In this document: positions 1-11,100 of the stretch, in pieces
Layout: each line of letters begins with the position of its first letter
How positions within the stretch are numbered: position 1 is the stretch's first letter
From: Dactylonectria macrodidyma
Taxonomy: Eukaryota; Ascomycota; Sordariomycetes; Hypocreales; Nectriaceae
NCBI GenBank assembly: GCA_020744425.1
Contig: JAGMUV010000018.1
Coordinates: 992,001-1,056,000 of the forward strand
Direction: 5' to 3'
Length of the DNA: 64,000 nt
Translations under genes and position numbers: made by a program
Notes under the pieces: generated by a model
What the model was told of the DNA's origin: nothing
The model's input: the letters and a program-made list of their open reading frames with translations, nothing else
The model's database searches: none

Positions 1-2
1 TC

Positions 3-164
3 AGTGCTTGCGGTAGTCTTGGTGGCGCTCTTGCCCCATTTACCACTGGCCTTCTAGCCGAGGCTGTTGGAACTTTTGTCCTGCACCCAATAGTCATCGG
101 TCTCTATGTTGTCATGTTAATCTGCTGGTATAATATACCTACAGTAGCTAAAAGAACAGAATAG
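3..164 (+). CDS. MFS transporter, C-terminal end (partial)
   Basis: The window opens inside a reading frame that runs 53 codons to a TAG at 162-164. The peptide is hydrophobic with glycine-rich helix packing (GSLGGALAPFTTGLLAE near the start) and ends in a last membrane helix and a short charged tail. This is the pattern of the final two helices of a fungal major facilitator transporter, and the wording resembles the Bsc6/FHS-like group. The substrate cannot be told from this fragment. The rest of the gene lies outside the window to the left. The sugar genes that follow on the opposite strand are compatible with a transporter neighbourhood but do not prove a link. Confidence 0.55.
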   Translation, partial: SACGSLGGALAPFTTGLLAEAVGTFVLHPIVIGLYVVMLICWYNIPTVAKRTE

Positions 165-765
165 AGTACATTAATGGCTTTCCCCCACACCTAAACGCCA
201 CAAAAAGAATTCATTTTTGATTACTGAAGACTGAGTATATATACACCTTGGGATGTAGACTTTTCAATACGCTTTCATTCAAGTAGGAGAAACACGACTA
301 AGTACAACACAAATGAGAGTGTGGGTTCGGGGGGGGATGGATCATAACGCCATATAATAGCAGCAAAATCAATATAAAAGTCTTTTGTTACTTTATTATC
401 CTTAACCCAAAAGCTATTCTTTTGTGTCGTAAGCACATCAATGCCTCTGAGCACATCTTCCTCGCTACCAATTTGCTTCAGTACTAGACTGCTAGCACCC
501 GGCTCGAATGTTAAAGCCATACAAGGTTGAAACGCATTATATTAGAAGATAGAAAAGCACTACCATGAGGGTTCTCTTGGTACTCTAAAACGTCCACCTC
601 CAGGTGTCTCGGTGAAGGGTACCAGGCTCCCTAGCAGAATATTATGGAAGCGTACAGTTCGGTTAATTCCAACCGCCTCTAAGAGGCCCACTACCCATAT
701 GAGTCTCTCCAAGGAGGCGGATCATACCGATCGGCGATATAGTTGACACGTTTTGGTCAATATCT
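165..765. other. Intergenic, nothing recognised
   Basis: This AT-rich stretch after the MFS fragment has no supported gene. It holds only short unconserved frames and a G-run near 330. It presumably contains the 3' untranslated region of the MFS gene. Confidence 0.4.
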
Positions 766-1006
766 GAACAAGGTGTCGGTCAAACTATGGAAGATGCCGC
801 AATAGTTGCTATGTGCTGAAACTCAAAGTGGAGATGGCCACATCTATTTAGCACTTCAAGTCAACAAAAAAATTAGGTCTATATTCGATCCAATATTCGT
901 TCCTAAATTATTCGCTAACAAAATGGGACGACTCACAGGTACGGACAAGCCAGTTTACTGTCGCGCATTAGCATTGGATCTCAACACTTGGCATTGGATC
1001 GGTTAG
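766..1006 (+). pseudogene. Possible decayed FAD-monooxygenase fragment
   Basis: Two short peptides in different frames recall FAD-dependent aromatic monooxygenases: a stretch reading EQGVGQTMEDAA at 766-801, and SGDGHIYLAL followed by a KPVYCRAL stretch in the frame opening at 806. In intact family members the GQG...EDAA segment lies after the other one, so the order is odd. The frames are interrupted by a stop and a shift. I read this as a scrambled relic at best. It could also be chance resemblance, and no intact gene is present. Confidence 0.2.
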
Positions 1007-1587
1007 GAGTCGGTACACAAGATCGTCACGTTCTGTTACGTCGACTGCCTATAGGAAATATGTAATAAAAATCCTCCAGAATCAGGCGATCGACCGCTTC
1101 AGCGGCGCAAGCCCGTGCCTTGGTAGCTCAGATAAATAGTAGCGGGCTCAAAGGCCAAGTGGACCAGGGTTTTTGACTTTTACATAAACAAATGCCTCTT
1201 CTCCACTACAGTGCATGACTCCTTCAGATCGCATTCATTTGGACCTTCATATATCACAGCGACCCATTATGGTCGCAGAGATCAAAGCTATTGATGCTGT
1301 TCCCGCACGTATCCCGACACTATGCGACAATGATCCATATACCCCAGGGGACAAGAGAACGCCGTGTTGTGATAACTATATCATCTCGGGCTCGAACCCA
1401 AGAGAAGCGTCTGCTCCAATCTCTCTAGTTGACCCCAGCCAACCTCCAGACGGTAACCTCTGAGCCTAGCTCCAACTCGTTACGGGTCATCTAGTCGTCT
1501 TCAATGCATGGGGTTACCTCATTAGCTTTGGTATTTCCAGCCCTATTACGAGCGTTAATCTATTCCACTCTAATTTGACGAGCAAGT
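1007..1587. other. Intergenic with a tRNA-like Pol III promoter pattern
   Basis: No coding gene is supported. Reading the minus strand from about 1470 down to 1380 there is a box-A-like TAGGCTCAGAGG and, roughly 70 nt later, a box-B-like GGTTCGAGCCC (about 1389). The flanking bases do not fold into a proper acceptor stem, so this is not called as a tRNA. A SINE head or a decayed tRNA gene would give this pattern. Confidence 0.25.
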
Positions 1588-4161
1588 CTAGATAACAAAG
1601 CTTGCACTACAGCTTCCCACTCCCACCTTGTATTCACCCGCATCTAGTTTCCACGTCTTTTCAGTCTCGTCCCAGTATCGACAAGCAGTATCGAGATCCA
1701 TCCCAATGGTAATCACTCTAGACTCTCCAGCCTCCAGAGAGGCCTTGGCAAATCCCTTTAATTCTCGCAGAGGTCTCCATGCCTGTGTGCTTGATGATGG
1801 AGACACGTACACCTGGACCACCTCTTTGCCTGAGACTGATCCCGTATTCTTGACGTTAACAGTAGCGTTAAGTGTAGCCGGTGAAACAGATTTGTCCACC
1901 TTGATCTGCAGATCTTCGTAATTGAACGAGGTGTAAGATAGACCATATCCAAACGGCCAGCGGACCCGGTTCTCTCTGTCCGACGCTCGATATCCAACGG
2001 CCAGGCCTTCTTCGTACTTAATCACAACATCCCCATTCTCCTTCTTTTCTGACGGGAAGTGGCCGAAACTGGGCCAATCTTCCAACGTCTTGAACCAGGT
2101 CGTGGCTAACCGTCCGCTGGGGTTGGTCTTGCCTGTCAGGATGTCAACCACTGCTGCTGGGCCTTCTTGACCGGGAAAATGCATGTTGATGATAGCGTCG
2201 ACGCTGTTCTCGAAGTCACTGACGTCGATGGGGTTTCCACAGTGCAGAAGAAGCACAGTCTTCTTCGAGGCAGCCGCGACAGCCTTAATCAGCGCCGTCT
2301 GGTTGTCTGGCAGTGTGATGGCGTCCATATCGAAACCTTCCGATTCGTGTTGCTGATTGCGACCGGCATAAATGAGACTGATATCAGCCTTAGAGGCAAT
2401 CTCGACAGCTTCCGCAATCGCGCCTTCTTCAGAGTACTGTTCCTCAAAACAGAGGGTTGCGCCATACGGCGTTGGTTCGCCAATCATCAGCTCCCGCGAT
2501 TGCATTTTGAGATGGATCTGGTACGCCTTTCCAGCTTCCATGGCGAAGTCAAGTCGTGTCTCATATTTGATAGGACGGAACAGGAACTGCTCCGTGGTAA
2601 TGTCTGGTGTTGCGCCAGAGAGAACTTCAACGTCGTCAACCTTTAAGGTAAATGCGCCGGAATGTCGAACAGCCAATAAATGTGTGCCGGTGGTTTTTGG
2701 GGTCAGGGTTGTTGACATCTCCAAGTGGGATCCAGGAATCTTCAGACCCGGCTTGTATTTTCCGAGCATAAAAATGGTCGCTTCTTCGAGCACCTCGGTG
2801 AGCAGCGGCTCGGCTGAGTCGTCGTTGAAATACGATACATCGACGCCCTCTTTGCCATTCTTGGTTCTGAGGATGCTAGAGTCTGCTACTGGAACGATCA
2901 CGCGAGTTCGCACGCCAGAAGCGTACTTGACATGATCAGGGTTTGGGTGGCCTTCCCGCAGTAGCTCATGAGGGACTTGACGATACTGAGCTTCGCAGGA
3001 TGCACTACCACCTCCCGTCAAGATTGGACGCTGCCCATACTCGCCAATAACAGCAATCTTTGGAGACTCGGAGATGCTAAAAGGGAGTGTTTTTTCCGAG
3101 TTTTTGAGAAGAACAATGCCTTCTGCCGCAAGGTCGCGCGCGATTGCGTTGCTCTCATCAGTTATTTTCGACGTCTCCGGGCCTTCTCCGTGAGAGGGGC
3201 GTGTCCTGTTGCGCATCTGAAGCATCTTTTCCACGCGGGTGTCGATAGTCTTTTCGCTAACCTCGCCACTTTCGACAGCCTTGGCAAGCTTTGCAGCTCG
3301 GAAGAAGGGGAATGGCATCTCCAGGTCGAGTCCGGCGTTAATTGACCCAACAGTAGAGCGAGTTCCAAACCAGTCCGACATGACGGCTCCGTCGAAACCC
3401 CACTCTTTTCGAAGGATCTTCTCAATCAGGTCACCATTCTCAGAGCAATACGTGCCATTTACTTTATTGTACCTTGTGGATGGTTAGTTCATTCCGTATA
3501 CACATGAGTGGGCAAACATACGCAGCCATAACCGCAACGGGGTTAGACTTTTTGAGCAGCTGTTCCCACGCCGCCAGGTAAACTTCACGCAGCGGGCGAC
3601 CATCTGGCGATGCATCGACATTGTAATAATGCCGAAACGTTTCAGAGTCGTTGCAGACGAAATGCTTGGGACACGCTCCAACGCCTTGACTCTGAATTCC
3701 GTTCACGACGGCCGCACCCAGGTGGCCAGAGAGCAGTGGATCTTCGCTGAAGCACTCAAAGTTGCGTCCAGCACTAGGATCTCGGTGGATGTTGATAGTC
3801 GGTCCCAGCACAACTTGTGCATGCTTGAACTTGGCCTGCTGAGCGATCTGCTGCCCCAAGCGCTCCAGGAGGTCGGCGTTCCATGTTGATCCCAGGCACG
3901 CCGTATTGGGGAAGCTTGCCGTAGAAAGCTGACCATGAAAGTCGGTTGGTCTGATGCCATTGACGGAGTCAACCGTCTAATCCGAAACAATGGTCAGCTA
4001 ATTTCACGAGATGTTAGGCATGCCATCATTACCTTCAAGGGTGGGATGCCAACCCGGGACACGCCAGGAGTAGAAACAAAGTCTCGGCCAGAGAGCAGGC
4101 TAATCTTTTCCTCTAGTGAAAGATCACCCAAGAGGGTTCGGAAATCGACTTCACCAGTCAT
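1588..4161 (-). CDS. GH3 beta-glucosidase with PA14 domain, intracellular type
   Basis: This is a family 3 glycoside hydrolase releasing terminal beta-linked glucose (or a related beta-glycoside). Three exons, 4161-4033, 3976-3522 and 3472-1588, join to 822 residues; the two introns are 56 and 49 bp with GTAATG...TTAG and GTATGT...AAG borders. The N-terminal half is the TIM barrel, with the KHFVCNDSE motif near residue 147 and the SDWFGT motif whose Asp (about 228) is the catalytic nucleophile. A PA14 domain is inserted at about 400-530, followed by the alpha/beta sandwich and a C-terminal fibronectin III-like domain. Length and PA14 insertion match the Aspergillus bglI/bglJ-type group. No signal peptide is visible, so a cytosolic role on imported beta-glucosides is likely. 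The sugar transporter 950 bp upstream on the same strand fits that. Confidence 0.9.
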
Positions 4162-5107
4162 GCTTATTTCTTGCCTTCTTCTGCTGAATGTTCCGTAATC
4201 GATGACAAAAATTGCACGAGCTCATATTACACCAAGTCTGGGTATTCGGGAGAAGACTAACTTAAGAAGTGGCCGCCTGAAAGCAGAAAAGCGTCATGAC
4301 ACAAGATCCCCATGCCGGATATGACTAGAATCCGACTAGCGGCATGGAGCCCCGGAAATCCCGGCATCTTGGCTGTGGAGACCTCCGGCTTCTCCGCATG
4401 AAGCTCGGCATCCATCCGGGATGTGGGTTTTCGTTTTGTGAAGGGAGGGAGCGAAAATACTTGGCTAGTTGATCAGCCGGAGACATCATTCCCCTGAGTC
4501 TTACCAAGCATGTCCCGGGTCGTTGTTTTGGGTGATTGAGCCCCGCGTCGCGGCATTTACGAAGGATTTGTTGTGGTGCAATCCCAAACACTTAACAGTT
4601 GAACGCATCAAAAAGTCTCATCATTCAAAATCGCATGAAAACTGGCATGCTTGGTCAGTTTCTATGCTTATCAAACGCGAAAGTGTCACGTCGAGCATTG
4701 ACATGACTACAGGGTAGCTGTGCGGAGAAATATTGAGATTTGTATGAAGCGATCGAGATAACGCGCCCGCAAATTCAATTTACATTGGGAGACGCGAAAC
4801 ATTCGATATGAGCCGGTGGATATCTCGCAATGCAAATCAACAAGTGTTGATTGGTGACTGTTGTCCTTAAACTAAGTTATGCTAGAGCCACCCACTGAGT
4901 CTACGAACCTGTTCCCATTCAGCCACTATGTCGGCGTTGACAATGTTTTGCATAGCACAGTAGATGAATATGACATTGAGAGCACATTATTAGGTCGGGA
5001 AACAGTTGATTATGATTGACATGATTGTCACCAAAGCCAGAGGCTATTCAATTTCACTTATTATAGCTAATTCATCGTACACAGCTGGGGCCACTCCTGC
5101 AGAGTTC
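4162..5107. other. Intergenic between GH3 gene and MFS gene
   Basis: No gene is supported. The right part must hold the 3' region of the sugar transporter and the left part the promoter of the GH3 gene. I see no clear TATA box or regulator site that I would defend. Confidence 0.4.
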
Positions 5108-6814
5108 TTAGTTCTCCCCAGCAGCATGTCGCTGCTGCCAGGCCTTCTGGAACTCTCGAGGCTTCACCTTGTCGATATACAAGTGGTCAATCTCCTCTGC
5201 CGTCAAGTTGGTGGTATCAGGAACGAGGAACCAGGCACCGAGAATCAGGAACACGCTGGTTCCGGCCCAGATGAAGCCGGTGCGGATGCCCAAGTTACCA
5301 GAATCGACGTTGAACATATACGGCACGACGAAGGAGGTGAGCCAGGCCATGATGGCCTGCGAAATCGTTCCCAGAGACAGACTCTTGCCACGCAGGCGGT
5401 AACTGGAAATCTCAGCTGCAATCGGCCATCCCATGGCCTGGATAATGCTGGTTTGAAGGGTGATAAGGAGGTTCATCAGGACTGCGCTGGCCCACAGGCC
5501 GCTCTGGCCAGGGGCGTAGTAGAGAGCACCGATAATGACCATGATGATCAGGTTGATGATACATCCAAAAAAGAACGCGTTGTGTCGGCGGAATTTTCCT
5601 GCAAGCGCCCATGTAGCGAGGATGATGACAATAGCCAGACCGAAACCACCGATACCGATGTCGAAGACGTGGATGGCCTCGAGGCCAGCTGTGATAAGGA
5701 TAAGAATGTTCTGGGTCAGGAACGCGGCTCCAGCAATGTTGGAGGCAATGTAGATGAATATGATAGTCAACGTGCGCTTGAGGTCAGTGCCCTTGAAGCA
5801 ATCCAGGTAGCTTCCCGAGTCGATAACAGCGTTGACCTGCTCGTCCTGGGTAGTCTTGACGAGGAGAGCCAGTCGCTCGCCCGCAGTCTCAGCGCCGTAG
5901 ATCTTGGCCAGGGACTTCTTGGCGGCATCGAAGCGCTGCTTCTGGACGAGGAAGTTGGGAGACTCGGGGACCAGGAGGAAGACCACGGCGGCCAAGCCAC
6001 CCACAGCCCACTGGAGAGCGAAGACAGTGCGGAATGCCGACTCCTCAGTCTTGGGGACGAAGGCTCGCACAACACCGAGGGCAACTGCGAACATGGCCAC
6101 GTTGAAGAGGACGATGCCCTGCTGAATAGGGGCTCGGAGCTTGACGGGGGCTACTTCGGAGGCGTAGGTGAGACCGACGGCCATGCCAGCTCCGATACCC
6201 AAGCCGTTAACCATCTTTCCGGCCAGCAACAGGCCGCGGCTCTTGGCGACGTACTGCATGGCGGTACCTGCAATAGTCAAGGCCGAAAGAGCGCTGCCGG
6301 TCCATGTTCGTCCGAAGCGATCCATCAAGAAACCGGCCGAGAAGGCTCCGATAGCCTGGAAGAGACTGGACATGGCGCTCCAGAGACTACGGATTTGTAA
6401 GTTATGAGATCGAATACTTCGCGCTTGGAGGGGTAGACGTACGAGGTCCAGATGGACGGGAGATAGAAACCGGTTTCATTGACGTCTCCAAAGTACATGA
6501 AGAAGGACGGCATAGAGAGCGACGCGCCGTTGACGATGCTGTCGTATCCGAACATCATGGCAGCTGCAAAGGCCACGCTACCTAGAGGAAGCCGTTAGAA
6601 AGGGTGTTTCATATCTCGAAACACGTGAGAACTCACTGTACAAGATGGACTTCCAGAACTGTCGCGTGGCTTGCGCAATGGTCAGGTTTCGCTCCTCTTC
6701 CTGGATGGCAGCGCCTCGCTCGACGGCCTCATCTGAGAAGACAAATTTGTCAACCGAGTGGGTAGACTCGACATGGTCGAACTGCTGGACCTTGTCCACG
6801 TCGCTGGTAGTCAT
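5108..6814 (-). CDS. MFS sugar transporter (alpha-glucoside/hexose permease type)
   Basis: A plasma-membrane sugar:H+ symporter of the MFS sugar porter family. Exons 6814-6637, 6581-6443 and 6386-5108 join to 531 residues, the usual family length. The introns are 55 and 56 bp (GTGAGT...CTAG; GTACGT...GTAG). Visible family marks are FGYDS in helix 1, FLMDRFGRTWTG in the loop after helix 2, LLVPESPNFL in the central region, and VPDTTNLTAEEIDHLY after helix 12. The start at 6814 gives an acidic cytosolic N-terminus (MTTSDVDKVQQFDHVEST). It is tandem with the GH3 beta-glucosidase, which suggests uptake and intracellular hydrolysis of a glucoside. The exact substrate is inference; maltose-permease-like members transport several disaccharides. 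Confidence 0.88.
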
Positions 6815-7831
6815 TGTGTTGTTGAGATAGTTGGATGGAATGAGGCTGATGGATCGTTTCTCCTTGGGTGACTCTTCTAGACGCTGGATGGTGAGGATCC
6901 AGGGTATGAGGTCGATTTGATGTAGGGAGGGTCTCCTTATATACACAAACGAACAAGACTCTGTCAAAGGGTTACTCGATACCCCAGGCTCGCGACCCCG
7001 GACTGGAGAAAGCGACTATACTCAACGAAGCCAAGCTCGCTTCGGAATCCCAGAGTTGAGGATCGTTTGCCCAAGTCCACGTCACCTGAGAGAGTGCAAG
7101 GACCAATGGCTCGAGCTGAAAAGTGTCAACAGACCCCGTTCCAGAGGGGCGGAGAGTTGGGGCAAAAAGTCCGCATCATGGGGTAGCATTGGAGACCCGG
7201 GAATTCCGGATCTCGCTCAATCGGCCGGATGCAAGATTCGGCTTCGGCGGTGCAGATGAAAAGCGGAGTTGGCCGCCGGGGTTCTAACCAACCGGAGGTA
7301 GACGCTATGCCCATGGTGGTTTAGCAAACCAACCAGCAAGTCTAGATCGCATTGTCTGCAGCTATTCACACCTCATGGATTCTCCGCACTCTCTGTCTAT
7401 TTACAACGCGGGGGCCTTGTGCAGTCCCGAATCCTGGGGCTGTTCCGCACTTCCCCACGTCCAAATTGTCCTGGAGGCTCGATTTCGGTTGTAGCTCGAC
7501 CGAAAGGACGAGTTTGCGGCCCAGACTCGGTGTATTTACTGGGTCTAAGGTTCTCCACTCGTGCCCGCTACGGAAGATCCGGAGGTTGAAGACGGGACAG
7601 CACACACTTTAGGTCAGCATGTGTGTTTCGTAGAGTCTCATCACAGTCTGGGCTTTGCTCTGACTCAGGTGCGTTGTACCACCTTTGGCATCAATGTGCC
7701 ATGGCCATTCAGCTGCACGTTCAAATACAGTTACATTAGAGCCTGCCGGTGGTGTGGAGTAAAAGTTTGATAGTCCGGGGACCATGGCCAGACCTAGCTG
7801 TGAACATGTCATGTAACACCCTATTAGCTAG
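6815..7831. other. Intergenic promoter region, no gene
   Basis: Upstream region of the MFS transporter. The sequence is fairly GC-rich but holds only short, unconserved frames on both strands. I find no supported gene. Confidence 0.4.
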
Positions 7832-8188
7832 TCACCTAGGACAAGAAAGCCCTAAATAGAATGCTAAGCCAAGCCCTCGCCATGTCGGTTCACAAGCACC
7901 GGGTCTGGTCCGAAGTAACAATATCCCGAGTGACAAAAGGAGCCGGTGGGCAGAAAGGAGGCAACGGAAATGCCGATATTTGGCGAAGACAAACCGAGTA
8001 TTTCTCCCTACCAATATTTGACACAATTCATCTTTTCTCATGTATTGGGTAATCACAATGGCGGTCATAGACCTAGCGGCGGTGTCAATCGTCCAAGTGA
8101 TCACAATTGGATAGACTCCCTCGGCCCCGAAGGCTGCAAGCACAAAAATGTAAGTAATGAAATGAAGTAGCCCAAAATGACCATTCAT
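7832..8188 (-). pseudogene. Possible MFS (allantoate-permease-like) relic
   Basis: The minus-strand frame begins with a hydrophobic stretch reading AAFGAEGVYPIVITWTID. It resembles the helix of Dal5-type MFS carriers that carries G-A-x-G-I-Y-P-h-h-h-x-W. After that the frame loses all likeness and becomes basic and Cys/Arg-rich, as expected past a frameshift. It abuts the 3' end of the NACHT-WD40 gene by 1 bp, so it is not a normal gene. It could also be chance hydrophobic sequence. Confidence 0.2.
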
Positions 8189-8189
8189 T

Positions 8190-11100
8190 CTAAAACCCTG
8201 GATCCTTAAATCTCATCACAATTACTCTCCCAGACCCACTTCCAAGTATCACCATAGATCCATCAACCCGCGAAAGAAGCCCGCCGCGAAATGGTTTAGG
8301 TATCCAGAATAATGGGGTACCCTGCCATAAGATCCACGAATCATCTGGACTGATTTCAACATTGTCAAGGTGCTTAAAGAGTGGTCGAATTGCCGTTTGC
8401 GTAGAGGAAACAGCAGACGCGTGTGGAGTGACCACAGCTTCGCTAGTAACGAGGTCTGACGCTGAAGGATCGAATTGAAGGCGGGATGTCCAGGAGTTCG
8501 AAAATTCCTGCACACAGACGCGATCCTTCATACACCAGACTCGCATCCTCTTGTCTTCCAAGACTGAGGCTAGGAGGGTACTGTCAGGCGAAAAGGCCAC
8601 TGAAGATAGCTGGCGCTGGCCCGTCAGCGCGTGCAAGCAGACGCCATCCTTGGCGCTCCAAATCCGCATCATATGATTAGATGAACTAGAGGCCAAAAGT
8701 GTACTGTCAGGGGAGAAGAGTACTGAAATGACTGGGCTGTAGACCATCAGCACTTGCAAACAGGCACCATCTTCACTGCGCCAGAGTCGGACCGTCTCAT
8801 CCGCTGATGCTGAAGCTATGAGTGTGCCATCAGGCGAAAAGACTACTAATTGCACACTGAGCTTGTGGCCCCTAAGCTCCCGAATAAAGGCACCATCCCC
8901 ACAGCGCCAGATCCACACAGTGTGCTCCTGCAACGTAGCAGCTGCGACAAATACATCATCAGGCGCAAAGGCTACCGACATTATGTAGCGACGACCTTTC
9001 ATGAGTTTCTGTACACATACACCATCGTTGCTACGCCAGAGTCGGAGCGTTCCATCGGATGAAGCTGAGGCTATGAGTGTGCCATTGGGTGAGAAGGTTA
9101 CAGATATTATCCTTTCTGTGTCTGTATGCCCCACAAGCTCATGTAGACAGACATTGTCATCACTGCGCCATATTCTAATGGTCCGGTCGATTGAAGCTGA
9201 CGCAATTAGTTTGCCATCGGGCGAAAGCGCGAGAAATGATACACTGTCGGCATGGCCCTTGAGATTTTGTATGCAGACTTCATTATCGTTACGCCAGATT
9301 TGAACCACATCGCCATATGAGCCAGAGGCTATAAGCGAGCCATTGGGAGAAAAGGCGACCGAGGTTATTGCATCTTGGCTTCTCAGCTGCTGTATATAGA
9401 CACCGTCGCTGCTGCGCCAGAGCCTAATGGTTTGATCGGAGGAGCCCGATGCTATGAGTTTGCCATCGGGCGAGAAGGCCACTGAATAAACCCCACTCTT
9501 ATGGCCTCTGAGCACATGTATACAGACGCCATCTGCACTGCGCCAGACTCGAGCAGTATTTTCCCGGGAGCCTGAGGCTATGAGTGTTCCGTCAGGTGAA
9601 AAAGCTACCGTGTCAATCCGTTTCTCGGAGCTCCGAAGTTGCTGCACACAGATGCCGCCTTCCACAGTCCAGATTCGGACCGTCGCATCATGAGAGGCCG
9701 AGGCGATGAATGAGCCATCAGGTGAAAAGACCACTGCCTGTACCCAGCCCTGGTGGCCTATTAGCTCCCGCAAGAACGCGCCGTCTTTGCTGCACCAGAT
9801 CCGGACTGTATTGCTCTGTAACGCCGCGGCCAAGAGCGTGCTATCAGGCGAAAAGGCCACCGAGTTGGCAGCTATGCCATGGCTTTCGAGCGTGTGCAAA
9901 CAGGTTCCATCGTCGCTACGCCAGATCCGAACTGTACTATCAGCCGAGGCCGAGGCTAAGAGTGTCCCATCAGGCGAAAAGGCTACTGATAATACCGATT
10001 GCCTATGCCCTCTGAGTTCCTCGACACATGATCCGTCGTCACTGCGCCAGATCCGGACGGTCTCATCTGCGGAGCATGAGGCTATGAGTGTGCCATCAGG
10101 CGAAAAGGTCACTGAATGTACTGGTTCCCGGTGACCTTCCAAAATTTGTAGACACTGGTCCCAATGATCTTCTGGCTCTGGGGCAAAAGTGATCCACTCA
10201 GGCAGCTGATGTTCAAAAGTTTGGCGCACAAGACTGTTCTTTGGCGTGAAGGCAAGGATCGAAGAGTAAATCTGGAGTGGCGTGGCGTCGATGGCCGATA
10301 GATTCACTAAAGTCAATCGCAAAGCGTCTTGTACAAAGTAGCTCAGCTTTTCACTCCCTTCTGGCTGTTGCATGTTAGCTTCTTGATCACTTCGCCACGT
10401 AAATGGACACTCACATTGAGAACACGCTGTAAACTCCTAAGAATGTTCAGAGCTTCTGAAGCCCTTCCCATGAGACTCAATGCTTCCAGCCAATGCAATA
10501 TGTGGCTTAATAGGAAATCATAGACTTCGCTATTGTCATCAAGAAGTAGGGGTGCTTGTTGCTGTATGTGATAGACCCAGTAAAGGCATGCGTATTGCAA
10601 TTCTGGCGGCATGTTTGCTTCCACAACTTGAGTTGTGATAGACGAGCGGTTGGTTCCAGGTCTGACGAGGCAACAAATATCTTCATGCAGGAGCTGGTTC
10701 ATGATACGGAGACAATTAGCAGCCATCGTCTTGTGGGTGCATCCTTCATTCACCCAAAATGGATTCTTTTCCTGCTTTTCGGGGTCCACCAGAAAATCGC
10801 GGAAGGAGAGATGTAGCAGTCTCACGGGAGATTCAGGCGACAAGGGAATGCTGAGGACTGAATGAAGGAAATCCAGCTGGCTATACACTGAGTCTGTCGA
10901 GACGTCGAGAATTCGGGCAAGCGCGGATGTTGACAGAGGACTTGCTAGAATAACAATGGGACCGACAATGTCTCGGAATTGTTGTAGCACAAATTGTTTC
11001 TCCTCTCCATGCAATCCATCAATGAGATTGTTTAAAATTGGTAGATATGTTGCATCCAGCTTGGACTTTTGGCTCCTTGTCTGTAATCGCAATACAGTTT

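Noticed and set aside
2167..2935. Two overlapping plus-strand frames of 159 and 187 codons inside the GH3 gene
   Set aside because: Both are antisense shadows of the conserved GH3 coding sequence.
5006..6400. 464-codon open frame on the plus strand opposite the MFS transporter
   Set aside because: It is the antisense shadow of a GC-rich coding frame. Its Asp/Glu/Ser/Gly-rich composition is typical of such shadows, and it has no family motif.
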